Source of the DNA: Chloroflexota bacterium
GTDB taxonomy: Bacteria; Chloroflexota; Limnocylindria; Limnocylindrales; CSP1-4
Length of the DNA: 40,514 nt
Assembly (NCBI GenBank): GCA_029778235.1
Contig: JAKOQS010000177.1
Location: forward strand, 1 to 40,514
Direction: 5' to 3'
The number at the start of each line of letters is the position of its first letter. The stretch's first letter is position 1. Positions 18,101-27,083 of the stretch are shown here, in pieces. The notes below the pieces were generated by a model. The model made no database searches and was not told where the DNA came from. It saw only the letters and a list, made by a program, of their open reading frames with translations. The position numbers were made by a program, and so were the translations under genes.

Positions 18101-20613
18101 AGAGCGCCGCGCCGTCCGTCACGAAGTCCGTGACCATGCCCGGCGAGGTCCGCCGCGTCCTGTGGGACGACGCCACCCAGCAGGTGCACGTCCTGGGGCG
18201 CACCCCGGACGGCGCGAGCGACACGATCTACGTCGTGGAGCCCAACGGCGTGGCCGTCTACGCCGACGCGCGGCTCCCGTTCGATGCGACCGCCTGGGCC
18301 ATGGACTCCGACCCGCAACAGCCGGCGGGCGACCGCCAGCAGATCCTCGCGTTCGCCGCCGACGGCGCGTCGGCCTCCGTCTCCGCCGGCTCCCACGCCT
18401 TCGCCTGGCGGATGCCCGGCGTGATCTTCGGCGCGCTCACGGCCGGGGTCCTCTTCCTCCTGCTGCGCATGCTCTTCCGCAGGCGCTCGGTGGCCGTCAT
18501 CGCGGGGATCCTCGTGCTCGCCGACGGGATGATGTTCGTGCAGTCCCGGATCGCGATGAACGATGTCTACGTGGGCCTGTTCGTGCTCGCGGCCTTCGCG
18601 CTCTTCGCGGCGCTGTGGACGGGGCGGCTGCGCGGCTGGCTCGCGTTCGCGCTCCTGATGCCCCTCGTGGGCGTCCTCCTGGGCCTGGGGCTCGCATCCA
18701 AGTGGGTCGCGCTCTACGCGCTCGGCGGGATCGGGATCCTGTTCCTGCTCCGATCCGCCCTGGGCCGCGTGATCCTGGTCGTGGGCCTCGCGGCGATCGC
18801 GGCCACGCTGGGCTACATGGCCATCGCGACCAGCCCGCAGGCGACGACGAGCAGCGGGAACCTCTTCTTCCTCGCCCTGATGATCGGCCTGACGCTCCTC
18901 GCGGTCGTGGTCACCGTCCTGCGCCCGGTGGCGTGGTCGCTCGAGGAGATGCGGTTCGCGGTCTACGTCCCCGGCGCGCTCGGGATCGCCGGCGCACTGG
19001 TCGCGTTCGCGATGGGGATCGGCCCGTTGCCGCCCGAGGGCTCGCCCTCGCTCGGCCTCGTCCTCCTCGCGATCTCCGGCGTGCTCGTGGCCCTCTCGAT
19101 CCTCGCCATCGTCGCCTTCCGCGTGGGCGCCCGCTACGGCATGGGCCCCCTGGCGCCACCGCCGGCGCCGGACGACCCGGCCGGCCTCCTCCCGCCCGCG
19201 GACCCCGCCCCGGAGGGCTGGCTGCGGCTCGGCTCGGGATGGGGCCTGCCCGCGATCTGGCTCGTCGTCAGCCTCGCGCTGATCCCCGTCGCCGTCTACG
19301 TCGTGAGCTACATCCCCTGGGTGGCCCTGGGCAACAGGTTCACCTCGGGCTTCCCCGCGGACAACGCCGGCCAGACGCTCGTGGACCTCACGCGGTCCAT
19401 GTACGACTACCACAACAACCTGCGGGCGACCCATGCGGCCTCGTCCCCATGGTGGGCCTGGCCGTTCGACCTCAAGCCGGTCTGGTTCTACCAGGGCTCG
19501 TTCGACGGCACCTCGGCGGCGATCTACGACTCGGGCAACCTGGGGATCTGGTGGATCGGCGTCCCCGCGATGGCGTTCGTCGCGTGGCAGTCCTTCCGGC
19601 GACGCAGCCTTCCGCTCGCGCTGATCGCGGTCGGGTTCTTCGCGATGTGGCTGCCCTGGGTGCGGATCGACCGGGCGACCTTCCAGTACCACTACTACGT
19701 CGCGCTGATCTTCCTGCTGCCCGCCGTCGCCTACCTCATCGCGGACATCTGGCACGGCCCGTCACGCCGGACGTGGCTGCTCGCGCGCGTCGCGGCGGCC
19801 GTCGCGGTCATGGGGCCCGCGCTGATGTGGCTCTTCCGGCTGCCCCTGTGCGCGATCGTGGGCGTGGAGAAGGCCTACCCGAACTCGCCGGCCTGTGCAG
19901 CGACCGTCGGCCAGCTCGTGGTCACCGAGCGGATCGGCGCGATCGTCGTGATCCTCGTGGTCGCGGGCCTGCTCATCGCGTGGCAGATCCTGGGGCTCGA
20001 GCGCGCCTCGCGCGATGGTCGCTCCGGCCTGGTGCGGCCCGAGGAGGCCCGGACGCGGCGAGACCGGCATCTGTTCGCGATCGCGCTCATCGCGGCGATC
20101 GGCGCGGCCGGCCTGGTGCTCACCGGGTTCCTCGGGGACGCCACCCCGATCATCGAGCAGGAAGGCATCTACCCGGAGCTGATGGCGCTCGCCGCGCTCG
20201 TCCCGCTGGGCATCTGCGCGTACGTCATCGTCACGGCGCGGAACGCGCGCCGGTTCGCCCTCGGGTTCGTCTGGGCGATCGTGCTGCTGTTCGTCTTCTT
20301 CTACCCGAACATCTCGGCCCTGCCGCTGCCGTCGCAGCTCTTCAACGCCTACCAGGGGATCCTGCCCACCTGGCTGTACGTGTTCCAGTTCCCGGTGAAC
20401 ACCGATCCGCCGGTCACGGTGAAGCTGCTCGACGTGTGGCCTGCGGTGCTCTTCGTCGCCCTCATGGCAACGAGCGCGGTCGTGGCGTACAGCACGTGGT
20501 CGTGGCGCGTCACGCTGGCGGAGCGGGCCGCCGGTCAGGGCGAGCCGCCGACCGACGAAACCACGGCGGACCAGGGCGGGGCCGACGGCGGGACGGACCC
20601 GGCGCGCGCCTGA
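15112..20613 (+). CDS. Giant fused membrane glycosyltransferase: GT-C module plus PMT-type module interrupted by a propeller-like insert
   Basis: 1833 residues in one uninterrupted frame. Start TTG 15112 is favoured by AGGAGG at 15096-15101; ATG 15139 is the alternative. Part 1 (about 1-465) is a GT-C-like membrane module (GVDVAAFRYWADN, YTPGYLYILWLVG, NPVTWFDSAIWGQVDS). Part 2 (about 470-615) is an acidic, Ala/Gly-rich disordered linker. Part 3 (about 616-end) is a PMT-type protein O-mannosyltransferase module: HFDEVYHART with the catalytic-type acidic pair D647/E648 and HPHLAKY (675-681). The sequence then leaves the family at about 693 and returns at about 1097 (FAWRMPGVIFGALTAG, then GMMFVQSRIAMNDVY). 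The roughly 400-residue insert has repeated strand units (GRLYLATGDAVTAWDL, HRLLIGTEQGTVLALD) like a beta-propeller. I infer extracytoplasmic mannosylation of protein or glycolipid. Confidence 0.85.
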   Translation: MTGPERGGPMEGATAESGTTRTGSDYRAIAILIAVGIALRLIIAYVLLPPGSGFGVDVAAFRYWADNLASLGPFGFYDRGFFADYTPGYLYILWLVGSVGSFFGGAGDLIKLPPIVGDGALAFVVWWMVRDIGGSRRAALVGAGLLLLNPVTWFDSAIWGQVDSVGTVVLLLAVRELWKGRMVPATVLTTVAAIIKPQFGILIPIAAAVILHRYLVTRPWREGEPGLAWRALARLGVRRPEREGLADIGGVLLAGIGTAFVLSVPFALMPWDLARKIVTTAAQYSYLTVNAYNPWALLSLDVGGVVNGLAANGTWVLDVARDPGQPFYSFGPVPAVAVGTALLLAFIAVLCAIAWRRPDRRTLLVVLTVMAIGFFVLPTRVHERYLYPAFALGAILAATSTRWRVAYLVLAVASFLNLYAILTLPFYDNPGIEDWLGIGDVIRSPGGVAAVAIAHLGVFVWSLTRLRRSAIEQDAEEARAGLLAEEADEAIAMGDEAVREAGGTPPGTGVVAAGAAARGERAPAATSRAGGDGSAAATTATRAAAVGAAAGGGGWLAAEGTGWDADGADDEAGADEDEEGEPGGRRGVVGWLGGLARHRTRDRSALLVRERGGRLDRLDLWILLVLVVAALVLRTYRLAEPYRMHFDEVYHARTATEFLQFWRYGEPHDIYEFTHPHLAKYAMALGIVAFGNDRVTSTSQTGAPVADATIERRWDDGLSTAGGGRLYLATGDAVTAWDLASRALVATIRAPGARSVAVDETSHRLLIGTEQGTVLALDTMSTLDPLRAEGRTGETLPEPDVLGTLDAPVTHLFATSDGTTIAAGLEGDALVTLDAFSGEPLGRSTIPGLGGIADGGTAPSLVVDTSGVTDVGALTAELFRIAGLDEIETAAKLQAGAGGPVVLTGSLDPAVKTAVEDAVAAGTLPGVSIQDRTRLAVASAAGVDLVDPADASVTDTVTLSDGAAASDLAKVTGIGDPALYVVGGTSVWRVELGKDSESAAPSVTKSVTMPGEVRRVLWDDATQQVHVLGRTPDGASDTIYVVEPNGVAVYADARLPFDATAWAMDSDPQQPAGDRQQILAFAADGASASVSAGSHAFAWRMPGVIFGALTAGVLFLLLRMLFRRRSVAVIAGILVLADGMMFVQSRIAMNDVYVGLFVLAAFALFAALWTGRLRGWLAFALLMPLVGVLLGLGLASKWVALYALGGIGILFLLRSALGRVILVVGLAAIAATLGYMAIATSPQATTSSGNLFFLALMIGLTLLAVVVTVLRPVAWSLEEMRFAVYVPGALGIAGALVAFAMGIGPLPPEGSPSLGLVLLAISGVLVALSILAIVAFRVGARYGMGPLAPPPAPDDPAGLLPPADPAPEGWLRLGSGWGLPAIWLVVSLALIPVAVYVVSYIPWVALGNRFTSGFPADNAGQTLVDLTRSMYDYHNNLRATHAASSPWWAWPFDLKPVWFYQGSFDGTSAAIYDSGNLGIWWIGVPAMAFVAWQSFRRRSLPLALIAVGFFAMWLPWVRIDRATFQYHYYVALIFLLPAVAYLIADIWHGPSRRTWLLARVAAAVAVMGPALMWLFRLPLCAIVGVEKAYPNSPACAATVGQLVVTERIGAIVVILVVAGLLIAWQILGLERASRDGRSGLVRPEEARTRRDRHLFAIALIAAIGAAGLVLTGFLGDATPIIEQEGIYPELMALAALVPLGICAYVIVTARNARRFALGFVWAIVLLFVFFYPNISALPLPSQLFNAYQGILPTWLYVFQFPVNTDPPVTVKLLDVWPAVLFVALMATSAVVAYSTWSWRVTLAERAAGQGEPPTDETTADQGGADGGTDPARA

Positions 20614-20617
20614 CGCA

Positions 20618-20633
20618 GCGGGACGCCTCCCGC
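20618..20633. terminator. Weak hairpin between convergent genes
   Basis: GCGGGA and TCCCGC with a four-base loop, just after the giant glycosyltransferase stop and before the pimA-like stop on the other strand. There is no T-run, so it is only a possible terminator. The rest of this 51-base gap shows nothing. Confidence 0.25.
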
Positions 20634-20664
20634 GGGTCCGGCGGCGGCGCCCGACGCGCGCGGA

Positions 20665-21852
20665 TCAGCCTCCCGGCCGCGTCGCCGGCGGGGCTGTCGG
20701 GATCTCGGCCGTGAAATCGCGCGGCAGGGCACCCTGCGCGGCGAGCCGCCGGATGACGAACCCGTAGTACTCGTCCACGCGCCGTGCCACGCCACGCCAG
20801 CTGAACTCCTCGGCCCGCTGGAGGCCGGCGGCGCCCATCCGTCCCCGCAGGTCCGGGTCATCGAGAACGCGTGCGATCGCTGCCGCGAGAGCGTCGCGAT
20901 CGCCCGGGGGCACCAGCAGGGCCTGCTCGCCGCGCCGGACCACGCCCTTGTACCCGTGGATGTCGCTGCAGACGATGGCGCAGCCGGCGGCCATCGCCTC
21001 GAGCAGGACGATGCCGAACGACTCGCGCCCGGTGGCGGGCGAGCAGAAGACGTCGGCCGTTCGGAACAGCTGTGCCTTCTCGTCGTCCGTCACGCGCCCC
21101 AGGAACTCCACGCCCTGGAGCCGCCGAGTGGCCACGTAGCGCCGGCACTCCCGCTCCTGCGGCCCGCCCCCGACGACCAGCAGGCGGACGTCCTCACGGC
21201 CCTCCCGACGGAGGATCCGGAACGCCTTGAGTAGGTGGATCAGCCCCTTGCGCTCCTCGAACCGGCCGACGAACAGGATGTTGCGCGCCCCGTCCTGCCA
21301 GCGGGTGAGCGGGACGGCCCGCTGGAAGCGGTCCACGTCCACGCCGTTGGGGATGACCTTGTAGTCGCCCGGGAAGTAGCGGTCGATGAAATGGCGCGCC
21401 GCGGCGCTGACGGCGATCCGGCCGTTGAGACGGGCGGCGTAGCCCGACAGGGCTCGCTTCCCGAACTCGTACGAGGGCGAGAACCCTGCGTACGCGTGGA
21501 AGGTGGCCACGTTCACGCTCCGCGACCCCTTGAGCACCGAGAGCGAGAGGAACGGCACGAAGGGCTCGTGGAAGTGAAGAAGGTCGAACCGCTCCTCCTC
21601 CAGCATCAGCCGCGCCTGGCGGTCGAAGTTGGGCGAGATCGTGATCGTCCCCACTGACCCGTTGGCCGGGAAGCTGAAGCCTTTCCCCAGCCGGACGACG
21701 TCGCCCTCCGAGCCGCGCTGCGTGCCGTGGCTGCTGGAGATGATCCGCACCTGGTGTCCGCGGAGGCGCAGCTCCTCGTACAGGTGGCGGACGTGGTCGT
21801 TGACGCCACCCGGGACGGGGTACACGTACGGGGTCACCAGGCCGATCTTCAC
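20665..21852 (-). CDS. pimA: PimA-like GT4 glycosyltransferase (phosphatidylinositol alpha-mannosyltransferase)
   Basis: 395-residue GT-B enzyme of family 4. The N-terminal glycine loop motif is MKIGLVTPYVYPVPGGVNDH, very close to actinobacterial PimA, which adds the first mannose from GDP-mannose to phosphatidylinositol at the inner membrane face. The C-terminal half has the nucleotide-sugar pocket (ILFVGRFEERKGL, EFLGRVTDDEK) and the E-x7-E motif (RESFGIVLLEAMAAG). GTG 21852 overlaps the PHP gene stop (GTGA). As the last gene of an operon with PI-phosphate synthase, inositol-phosphate synthase and PatA-like acyltransferases, its substrate is very probably PI. A GT4 with another lipid acceptor is the main alternative. 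Confidence 0.85.
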   Translation of the reverse strand: MKIGLVTPYVYPVPGGVNDHVRHLYEELRLRGHQVRIISSSHGTQRGSEGDVVRLGKGFSFPANGSVGTITISPNFDRQARLMLEEERFDLLHFHEPFVPFLSLSVLKGSRSVNVATFHAYAGFSPSYEFGKRALSGYAARLNGRIAVSAAARHFIDRYFPGDYKVIPNGVDVDRFQRAVPLTRWQDGARNILFVGRFEERKGLIHLLKAFRILRREGREDVRLLVVGGGPQERECRRYVATRRLQGVEFLGRVTDDEKAQLFRTADVFCSPATGRESFGIVLLEAMAAGCAIVCSDIHGYKGVVRRGEQALLVPPGDRDALAAAIARVLDDPDLRGRMGAAGLQRAEEFSWRGVARRVDEYYGFVIRRLAAQGALPRDFTAEIPTAPPATRPGG

Positions 21853-22808
21853 CGTCGCTCCCCATCATCGGGCGCCGATGGCCGCGCGCCAGTGCCGTCC
21901 GGCGGTCGGTCGGCCGGGTGGCCGTCCGGTAGCTCGGTGGCGGCCGGAGGCCCAGGACGCCGCGCCAGCGCGGTGCCCTGCTCCGCGGAGGGGCCCGGCC
22001 CCGGCCCGGGCGCGTCGGGGTCGAACCTGGCCGGCCGCTGTCGCCCGCCCGGGTAGCCGAGGTCGCGGCCCGTGCCGTCGCGACGCACCAGGCCCGCGAC
22101 CCCGTCGCGCCAGCCGCGGCCGTACTTCGCGAGCTGGCGCCCGAACGTCGGCAGCTGGTCGAGCGTGCCGTGGAACGCGCCCGCCCATCGCGTCTCGCCC
22201 GCCGCGATCGCGGCCCGGAGGTCCTCCGGCGACGTCCCCCGGAAGAGCGTGAGGCCCGTCGCCACCGCTGCCGCCCGATGCGCGTCGCTGCTCCCGAGCG
22301 GGGCGAGGCCCAGCTCCCGCGCGAGACGGACGCTGGCCCCGTGCCCGACGCGCCCGAACGTGGTGGGGTTGAACGTCTCGATCGCGTCGAGTCGGTGACG
22401 CGGGTCCGGCTCGTCCATGAGCCGGCGGACCGACCGCGCGGAGATGCAGAGCGGGTAGGGCGTTGCCGGGTGCGCCGCGACGGCGAGCCCGCCCTGATCG
22501 TGGATCCGGGCCACCGTCTCGCGAAGGGACCGCAGCGGCGGGACCCGCTCGGCGAGGAACAGGCCGAGGAGATGCCCGCCCCGCGTGGAGACCTCCTCGC
22601 CGACGATGACCCCCACGTGCAGGCCGCGCGACTCGGCGATCGACCGCGCGGCGAGGGCGGCGTCGATCCGGTCGTGGTCGGCGATCGCGATCACGTCCAC
22701 CAGGGCCATCGCCTCGACGTGCTCGAGGATCGTCACGACCCCGTCCACGCCGTCCGAGGCGAGCGTGTGCACGTGGAGGTCGGCGCGACCGAGGCGCTCG
22801 TGGCTCAC
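21849..22808 (-). CDS. PHP-domain metal-dependent phosphoesterase in the PI operon
   Basis: 319 residues from GTG 22808. The PHP metal site is complete: H12 and H14 (DLHVHTLASDG), D44-H45-D46 (IADHD), E71/E72, H79, H113 (VAAHPATPYPL) and the late GSSDAH. Such proteins are usually trinuclear metal phosphoesterases. A Pro/Gly/Asp-rich tail from about residue 240 looks disordered. No membrane segment, so it should be cytoplasmic. It overlaps both neighbours by four bases, between a PatA-like acyltransferase and PimA. The PI-phosphate synthase of this operon yields PI-phosphate, which needs a phosphatase before PimA can act; this protein is a good candidate. That role is my inference; members of the family also act on nucleotides and histidinol phosphate. 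Confidence 0.85.
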   Translation of the reverse strand: MSHERLGRADLHVHTLASDGVDGVVTILEHVEAMALVDVIAIADHDRIDAALAARSIAESRGLHVGVIVGEEVSTRGGHLLGLFLAERVPPLRSLRETVARIHDQGGLAVAAHPATPYPLCISARSVRRLMDEPDPRHRLDAIETFNPTTFGRVGHGASVRLARELGLAPLGSSDAHRAAAVATGLTLFRGTSPEDLRAAIAAGETRWAGAFHGTLDQLPTFGRQLAKYGRGWRDGVAGLVRRDGTGRDLGYPGGRQRPARFDPDAPGPGPGPSAEQGTALARRPGPPAATELPDGHPADRPPDGTGARPSAPDDGERR

Positions 22809-23935
22809 GGGGCCCCGCCCGGGCCGGCGGACGCCCCGGGGCCGGGCCCATCCGGCCGCACGTCGGCATCCGGCCGCACGTCGGCACCCGGCGGCTCGTC
22901 GTCCGCCGCGCCCGCGGCCGGCGCGAGGTCCGGCCAGATCGGGTGGAAGACCGCCCACCACTGCTCCGGCGACTGCGCCACGGACTCCTCGATCAGGCGC
23001 GCGGTCTGGTCGAGGAACGCGAGGACGCGCGCCCGCAGCCGCCCCTCGGCAGGGACCGGGACCTCGCGCATCCAGCCGCGGTAGCGGCCGTCGGGCGCCC
23101 GGACGACCGCCTCCCAGAAGACCCGGGCGCCCGTCTCCGCCGCGAGGATCGCGGCGCCGGTCGGCAGCGGCGCGGGGTGCCCGAACAGCGGGACCGGTGT
23201 CCCACCGCCCGAGATGTCGCGGTCCACGACCAGGAGCGCCGCTCCACCCTCGTCGATCGCCTCGCGCAGCCGCCGGCGGGCCTGATGGAGCCCCACCAGG
23301 TCGATCCCGGTCCCCGCCCGCGTCCGGGCGATCCACGCCTGCAGCTCGGGATCGTCCACGGTCTCCATGACGCCCACCACCGGTGGCTTCCGCCGGTGAC
23401 CGCCGACCCAGGCCAGGATCTCGACCGGTCCGAGGTGCCCGCCGATGTAGATGACCCCGCGCGGCTCCGCGAACGATGCCGCCACGGTCGCCGGGGTGAT
23501 CACGTCGAGGCGCTGGGTCACGTACGCCTCGGTGAGGGCCCCCGCCCGGAGCGACTCGACGTAGTACCGCGCGAGGTGGCGGTATGCGGCCCGCACGAGC
23601 GACTCGAGCGCTCGCGGGTCGGACGCGGCGCGACGCGCCCTCGCGGTGCCCCGGCCTTCGGCCGCCAGCCAGGCGCAGACGCGCGCGAGGTTCGCCCGTG
23701 CCATCGCCGCGCGGTCCGGCGTGGCCCGGTACCACAGCTCGCCGATCGAGTCGGCGGCGGCGAGCAGCGGGCCCTCGGGCAGGCGGCACGCCACCGCCGT
23801 CGTCGCCGTGAGCGCCCGCGCCCGGAGCCGCTGGACCCGGGTCCCGCGGCCGCCCATGACGGAGGACTCCGTCCCCGCCGGGTCGCCCGCGGGACGCGTC
23901 TCTCGGTCGCCCTGCTCGCCCGGCACGTGCGTCAT
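22805..23935 (-). CDS. LpxL/PatA-like lysophospholipid acyltransferase (second of two)
   Basis: 376 residues. The HX4E catalytic motif of the LpxL/HtrB family is at H167-E172 (GGHLGPVE), after MARANLARV and AYRHLARYYVE segments shared with the family. Later come LLVVDRDISGGGTPVPLFG and EQWWAVFHPIWPD, which match phosphatidylinositol-mannoside acyltransferases (PatA type). These enzymes acylate a mannose or the inositol on the inner membrane face. The C-terminus has a duplicated ADVRPD segment. ATG 23935 overlaps the upstream stop (ATGA). With its neighbour it forms a tandem pair, possibly acylating different positions of the glycolipid. Confidence 0.82.
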   Translation of the reverse strand: MTHVPGEQGDRETRPAGDPAGTESSVMGGRGTRVQRLRARALTATTAVACRLPEGPLLAAADSIGELWYRATPDRAAMARANLARVCAWLAAEGRGTARARRAASDPRALESLVRAAYRHLARYYVESLRAGALTEAYVTQRLDVITPATVAASFAEPRGVIYIGGHLGPVEILAWVGGHRRKPPVVGVMETVDDPELQAWIARTRAGTGIDLVGLHQARRRLREAIDEGGAALLVVDRDISGGGTPVPLFGHPAPLPTGAAILAAETGARVFWEAVVRAPDGRYRGWMREVPVPAEGRLRARVLAFLDQTARLIEESVAQSPEQWWAVFHPIWPDLAPAAGAADDEPPGADVRPDADVRPDGPGPGASAGPGGAP

Positions 23936-24927
23936 CCCGCGCCCGGCTCGAGGCCGTACTCCGGCAGGCGTGCCTGCAGCGCGGCCCGCTCCTCGGCGGT
24001 CTCGGGCCACATCGACTTGAAGACCCACCACTGGTCGGGCGTCCGCCTGATCGCGGAGCCCAGCGCATCGGCGATCGCCTGGGTCGCGCGCGCCACCTCC
24101 GCCGGCTCCGTGGACGCGACCTGGATCGGGGTCCCGATCCATCCCGCGTGGAACCCGTCCCTGCGCCGGTGCATGGCCAGGGGCGCGATGATCGCGCCCG
24201 TCCGCGCGGCGAGGACGGCCGGGCCGGCCGGGAGCGTCGTCCACTCGCCGAGGAAGCGCACCGGGACGCCGTCCGACTTGTATCCCCAGTCCACGAGGAG
24301 CGCGACGGACTCCCTCCGACGGAGCGCGCCGTAGAGCTCGCGGAGGTTCCGCCAGGGCACGAGCCGCACCCCCCACCGCTCGCGCTGGAGCCGCAGGTGC
24401 TCGAAGAGGTCCTTGTACTCCGTGTCGTCGGCGATGACCGTCACGGGCCAGCCGCGGTCGGCGACCGCCACGGCGCCGTACTCGTTGTACGCCATGTGCG
24501 CCGCGACGATGATGACGCCCTGCCCCATGTCGAAGACCCGCTGCATGTCTCCCGCCGCCGTCACGTCCACGCCCAGGAGGATCTCGCTCCGGTCGAGCGA
24601 CGGCATGCGCATCAGGTCGACGATGTAGCCCGCGTAGTTGCGGTACATCCTCCTGGCGAGACGGTCGACGCGGGGGTCGGACGGGGCGGTGCCCAGGACG
24701 CGCGCCAGGCTCGCGCGTGACGCGCGCCGTCGCGCCGGCCAGGCAAGGTAGGTCCCCTGCGCGAGCAGGCCGCCCACGCCCTTGGACGCCCCGACGGGTG
24801 CGTGCCCGAGGGCCCATGTCGCCCCCAGGTACGCGCGCAGGACGGCGCGCTCACGGAGGCGCGTGGCACGGCCCCGGCCGTCGGCCGCGGCCCCGCCGCT
24901 CCCGTTGCGCTCGCGGGATGCGGTCAC
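23932..24927 (-). CDS. LpxL/PatA-like lysophospholipid acyltransferase (first of two)
   Basis: 331 residues, paralogous to the next gene. HX4E at H144-E149 ([10 protein letters not shown]), followed by family segments [18 protein letters not shown] and [13 protein letters not shown]. An N-terminal charged stretch of about 25 residues precedes the conserved part ([18 protein letters not shown]). GTG 24927 overlaps the ino1 stop (GTGA). Two acyltransferases in one operon suggest a doubly acylated inositol lipid, but substrate specificity cannot be read from the sequence. Confidence 0.82.
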   Translation of the reverse strand: MTASRERNGSGGAAADGRGRATRLRERAVLRAYLGATWALGHAPVGASKGVGGLLAQGTYLAWPARRRASRASLARVLGTAPSDPRVDRLARRMYRNYAGYIVDLMRMPSLDRSEILLGVDVTAAGDMQRVFDMGQGVIIVAAHMAYNEYGAVAVADRGWPVTVIADDTEYKDLFEHLRLQRERWGVRLVPWRNLRELYGALRRRESVALLVDWGYKSDGVPVRFLGEWTTLPAGPAVLAARTGAIIAPLAMHRRRDGFHAGWIGTPIQVASTEPAEVARATQAIADALGSAIRRTPDQWWVFKSMWPETAEERAALQARLPEYGLEPGAG

Positions 24928-26333
24928 CGCCTCGCGGCCCTCGCCTTCTTCCCGTCGGAGGTCCCGCGGGCCTTCATCACGACGTCCGCGGCGGCCACGG
25001 CGCCGGCGTCCCCGCCGCGATCTCGGCCGCGCGTCCGGATCGCCCGCGGCGCATCGGCCTCCGTGCCCACCAGCGTCTCATCGTCCTCGCCGCGGATGAA
25101 CGCCTCCACCCGCTCCCGCGAGATGTCGTCGGCGATCTGCACCGGCGGGCTCTTCATGAAGTAGCTCGACGGCGCCACGAGGGTCCCCGCAAGACCGCGA
25201 TCGAGCCCCAGCTTCAGGCAGCGGATGGCGTCCGTGATCACGCCCGCGCTGTTCGGGGAGTCCCAGACCTCGAGCTTGAGCTCCATGTTCAGCGGGACGT
25301 CGCCGTACGTGGTGCCCTCGACCCGGATGTGACACCACTTGCGGTCCTTGAGCCACGGGACGTAGTCGCTCGGGCCCACGTGCACGTCGTCCGGGTCCAC
25401 GTCGTAGTCCAGCATCGAGGTGACGGCGTTCGTCTTGCTGATCTTCTTCGACTCGAGGCGCTCACGCTCGAGCATGTTCAGGAAGTCCGTGTTGCCGCCG
25501 AAGTTCAGCTGGTACGTCCGGTCGATGCGCACGCCGCGGTCCATGAAGAGGCGGGTGAGCACCCGGTGCGTGATCGTCGCCCCCACCTGGCTCTTGATGT
25601 CGTCACCGATGATCGGCAGGCCCGCCTCGGCGAAGCGGCGCTGCCAGTACGGCTCCCGGCCGATGAAGACCGGGATGGCGTTGATGAAGCCGACGCCCGC
25701 CTTGAGCGCCTGCTCCACGTACCACTTGGTGGCCTCCTCGCTCCCCACGGGCAGATAGGAGACCATCACGTCCACCCGGCGATCCCGGAGGATCCCCACG
25801 ATGTCCGCGGTGGGCCCCGGTGCCTTCTCGATGACCTGCGAGAGGTACTTCCCCAGGCCGTCGTGGGTCATGCCCCGCTCGACCGGGACGCCCATGTGCG
25901 GGACCTGCTGGAACACGTACGTGTTGTTCTGGCCGGCGTAGATGGCCTCCGAGAGGTCCTTGCCGACCTTCTCGCGGTCCACGTCGAACGCCGCGACGAA
26001 CTCGATGTCGCTGACGTGGTACCCGCCGAGGTCCACGTGCATGAGCCCCGGGATCATCTCCCCGGGCTTCGCGTCCGCGTAGTAGTAGCGGCCCTGGACG
26101 AGGCTGCTCGCGCAGTTGCCCACGCCGACGATCGCGACGCGGATCTTCCTCCCGCCGCGGGCCGGACGGCCGTCCGCGGCCGCGACGATCGACGTGCGCG
26201 CGAGGGACTCGCCGGGGCGCGCGGAGCCGCCGGCGGCGTCGGGGGCCGCCGTCCTCATCCCGCCGCCTTCGCGCGCCTTGCCGTCGCGCTTCTTCCCATC
26301 CCGCGCCTTGCCGCTGCCACCGGTGCTCTTCAT
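24924..26333 (-). CDS. ino1: Inositol-3-phosphate synthase
   Basis: Converts glucose 6-phosphate to inositol 3-phosphate using NAD as cofactor. 469 residues. The NAD-binding loop is [20 protein letters not shown] (about 66-85). Conserved blocks follow: [30 protein letters not shown] and [18 protein letters not shown], all typical of the actinobacterial/archaeal form of the enzyme. It is about 100 residues longer than that form because of a Lys/Arg/Gly-rich N-terminal extension (1-60) and a basic C-terminal tail, both low-complexity. ATG 26333 overlaps the upstream stop (ATGA). It supplies inositol phosphate directly to the adjacent PI-phosphate synthase. Confidence 0.95.
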   Translation of the reverse strand: MKSTGGSGKARDGKKRDGKAREGGGMRTAAPDAAGGSARPGESLARTSIVAAADGRPARGGRKIRVAIVGVGNCASSLVQGRYYYADAKPGEMIPGLMHVDLGGYHVSDIEFVAAFDVDREKVGKDLSEAIYAGQNNTYVFQQVPHMGVPVERGMTHDGLGKYLSQVIEKAPGPTADIVGILRDRRVDVMVSYLPVGSEEATKWYVEQALKAGVGFINAIPVFIGREPYWQRRFAEAGLPIIGDDIKSQVGATITHRVLTRLFMDRGVRIDRTYQLNFGGNTDFLNMLERERLESKKISKTNAVTSMLDYDVDPDDVHVGPSDYVPWLKDRKWCHIRVEGTTYGDVPLNMELKLEVWDSPNSAGVITDAIRCLKLGLDRGLAGTLVAPSSYFMKSPPVQIADDISRERVEAFIRGEDDETLVGTEADAPRAIRTRGRDRGGDAGAVAAADVVMKARGTSDGKKARAARR

Positions 26334-27082
26334 CGGGACGCTGTCTCCTTGCTTGCTTCCGCACGCTCGGCCGCCAGGGCCTGGGCCCGGACGCTCGCGA
26401 CGCGCTGGATGACGGTGATGGTCGCGAGGACGAAGATCGCCCCCACGCCGAGGAGGAACGGGGCGTTGCCTGCGGCCGTCAGCCCGGCCGCCGGGTCCGC
26501 GGGATCCCACGGGGCGACGCCGCCGAGGATCCCGGTGAGGATGAGCGCGACCGTCAGCACGACGAGCCGGACCTCCCGGGGCGCGAGCCCCACGCTCGCG
26601 AGGCCGGAACCGGGGGAGAAGCCCAGGCCCTCGGCCCGGGCACGCGCGTAGCTCACCATGAAGGCCGACGCGAGGGCCAGGATCGAGAGCACGGCCGCGA
26701 GATCGTTGCCCGCCGCCATGCAGCCGGCCGCGACCCCGACCCACGTGAGCGCCTCGCCCCAGCGGTCGAAGGTCGAGTCGAAGAACGCGCCGAGCGGGCC
26801 GACCTTCCCGGTCGCCCGCGCCAACGTCCCGTCGAACATGTCGAAGATCCCGCCGGCCATGACGACCACCCCGGCGAGCAGCCAGAGCTGGAAGCCGGCG
26901 AGCGCCGCGGCGATCAGGGTGATGCCGAACCCGAGGAGGGTGAGGCCATTGGGCGTCAGCCCCAGGCGGCCGAAGAAGAGCGCGACAGGCTCGAAGGCCT
27001 TCTTCACCGCCTGACGCTGCTCGGCCGAGGTGAGCGAACCGCTCCTGCCACTGCCCGCGCCGCCAGCACCCTGAGTGGTCAT
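26330..27082 (-). CDS. CDP-alcohol phosphatidyltransferase, probable phosphatidylinositol-phosphate synthase
   Basis: 250 residues with about six membrane segments. The CDP-alcohol signature is perfect: DMFDGTLAR, eight residues, then GAFFDSTFD, that is D-x2-D-G-x2-A-R-x8-G-x3-D-x3-D. Sequence after the first helix ([17 protein letters not shown]) resembles PgsA1-type PI-phosphate synthases, which join CDP-diacylglycerol and inositol 3-phosphate. Adjacent ino1 supports inositol phosphate as the acceptor rather than glycerol phosphate. The start ATG 27082 lies one base after the ArsR-type gene stop. Confidence 0.88.
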   Translation of the reverse strand: MTTQGAGGAGSGRSGSLTSAEQRQAVKKAFEPVALFFGRLGLTPNGLTLLGFGITLIAAALAGFQLWLLAGVVVMAGGIFDMFDGTLARATGKVGPLGAFFDSTFDRWGEALTWVGVAAGCMAAGNDLAAVLSILALASAFMVSYARARAEGLGFSPGSGLASVGLAPREVRLVVLTVALILTGILGGVAPWDPADPAAGLTAAGNAPFLLGVGAIFVLATITVIQRVASVRAQALAAERAEASKETASR

Positions 27083-27083
27083 C

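Noticed and set aside
16441-19755. 1104-codon open frame opposite the giant glycosyltransferase
   Set aside because: Composition is Arg/Glu/Asp/Gly/Ala noise with no domain; the plus frame shows membrane helices and PMT motifs.
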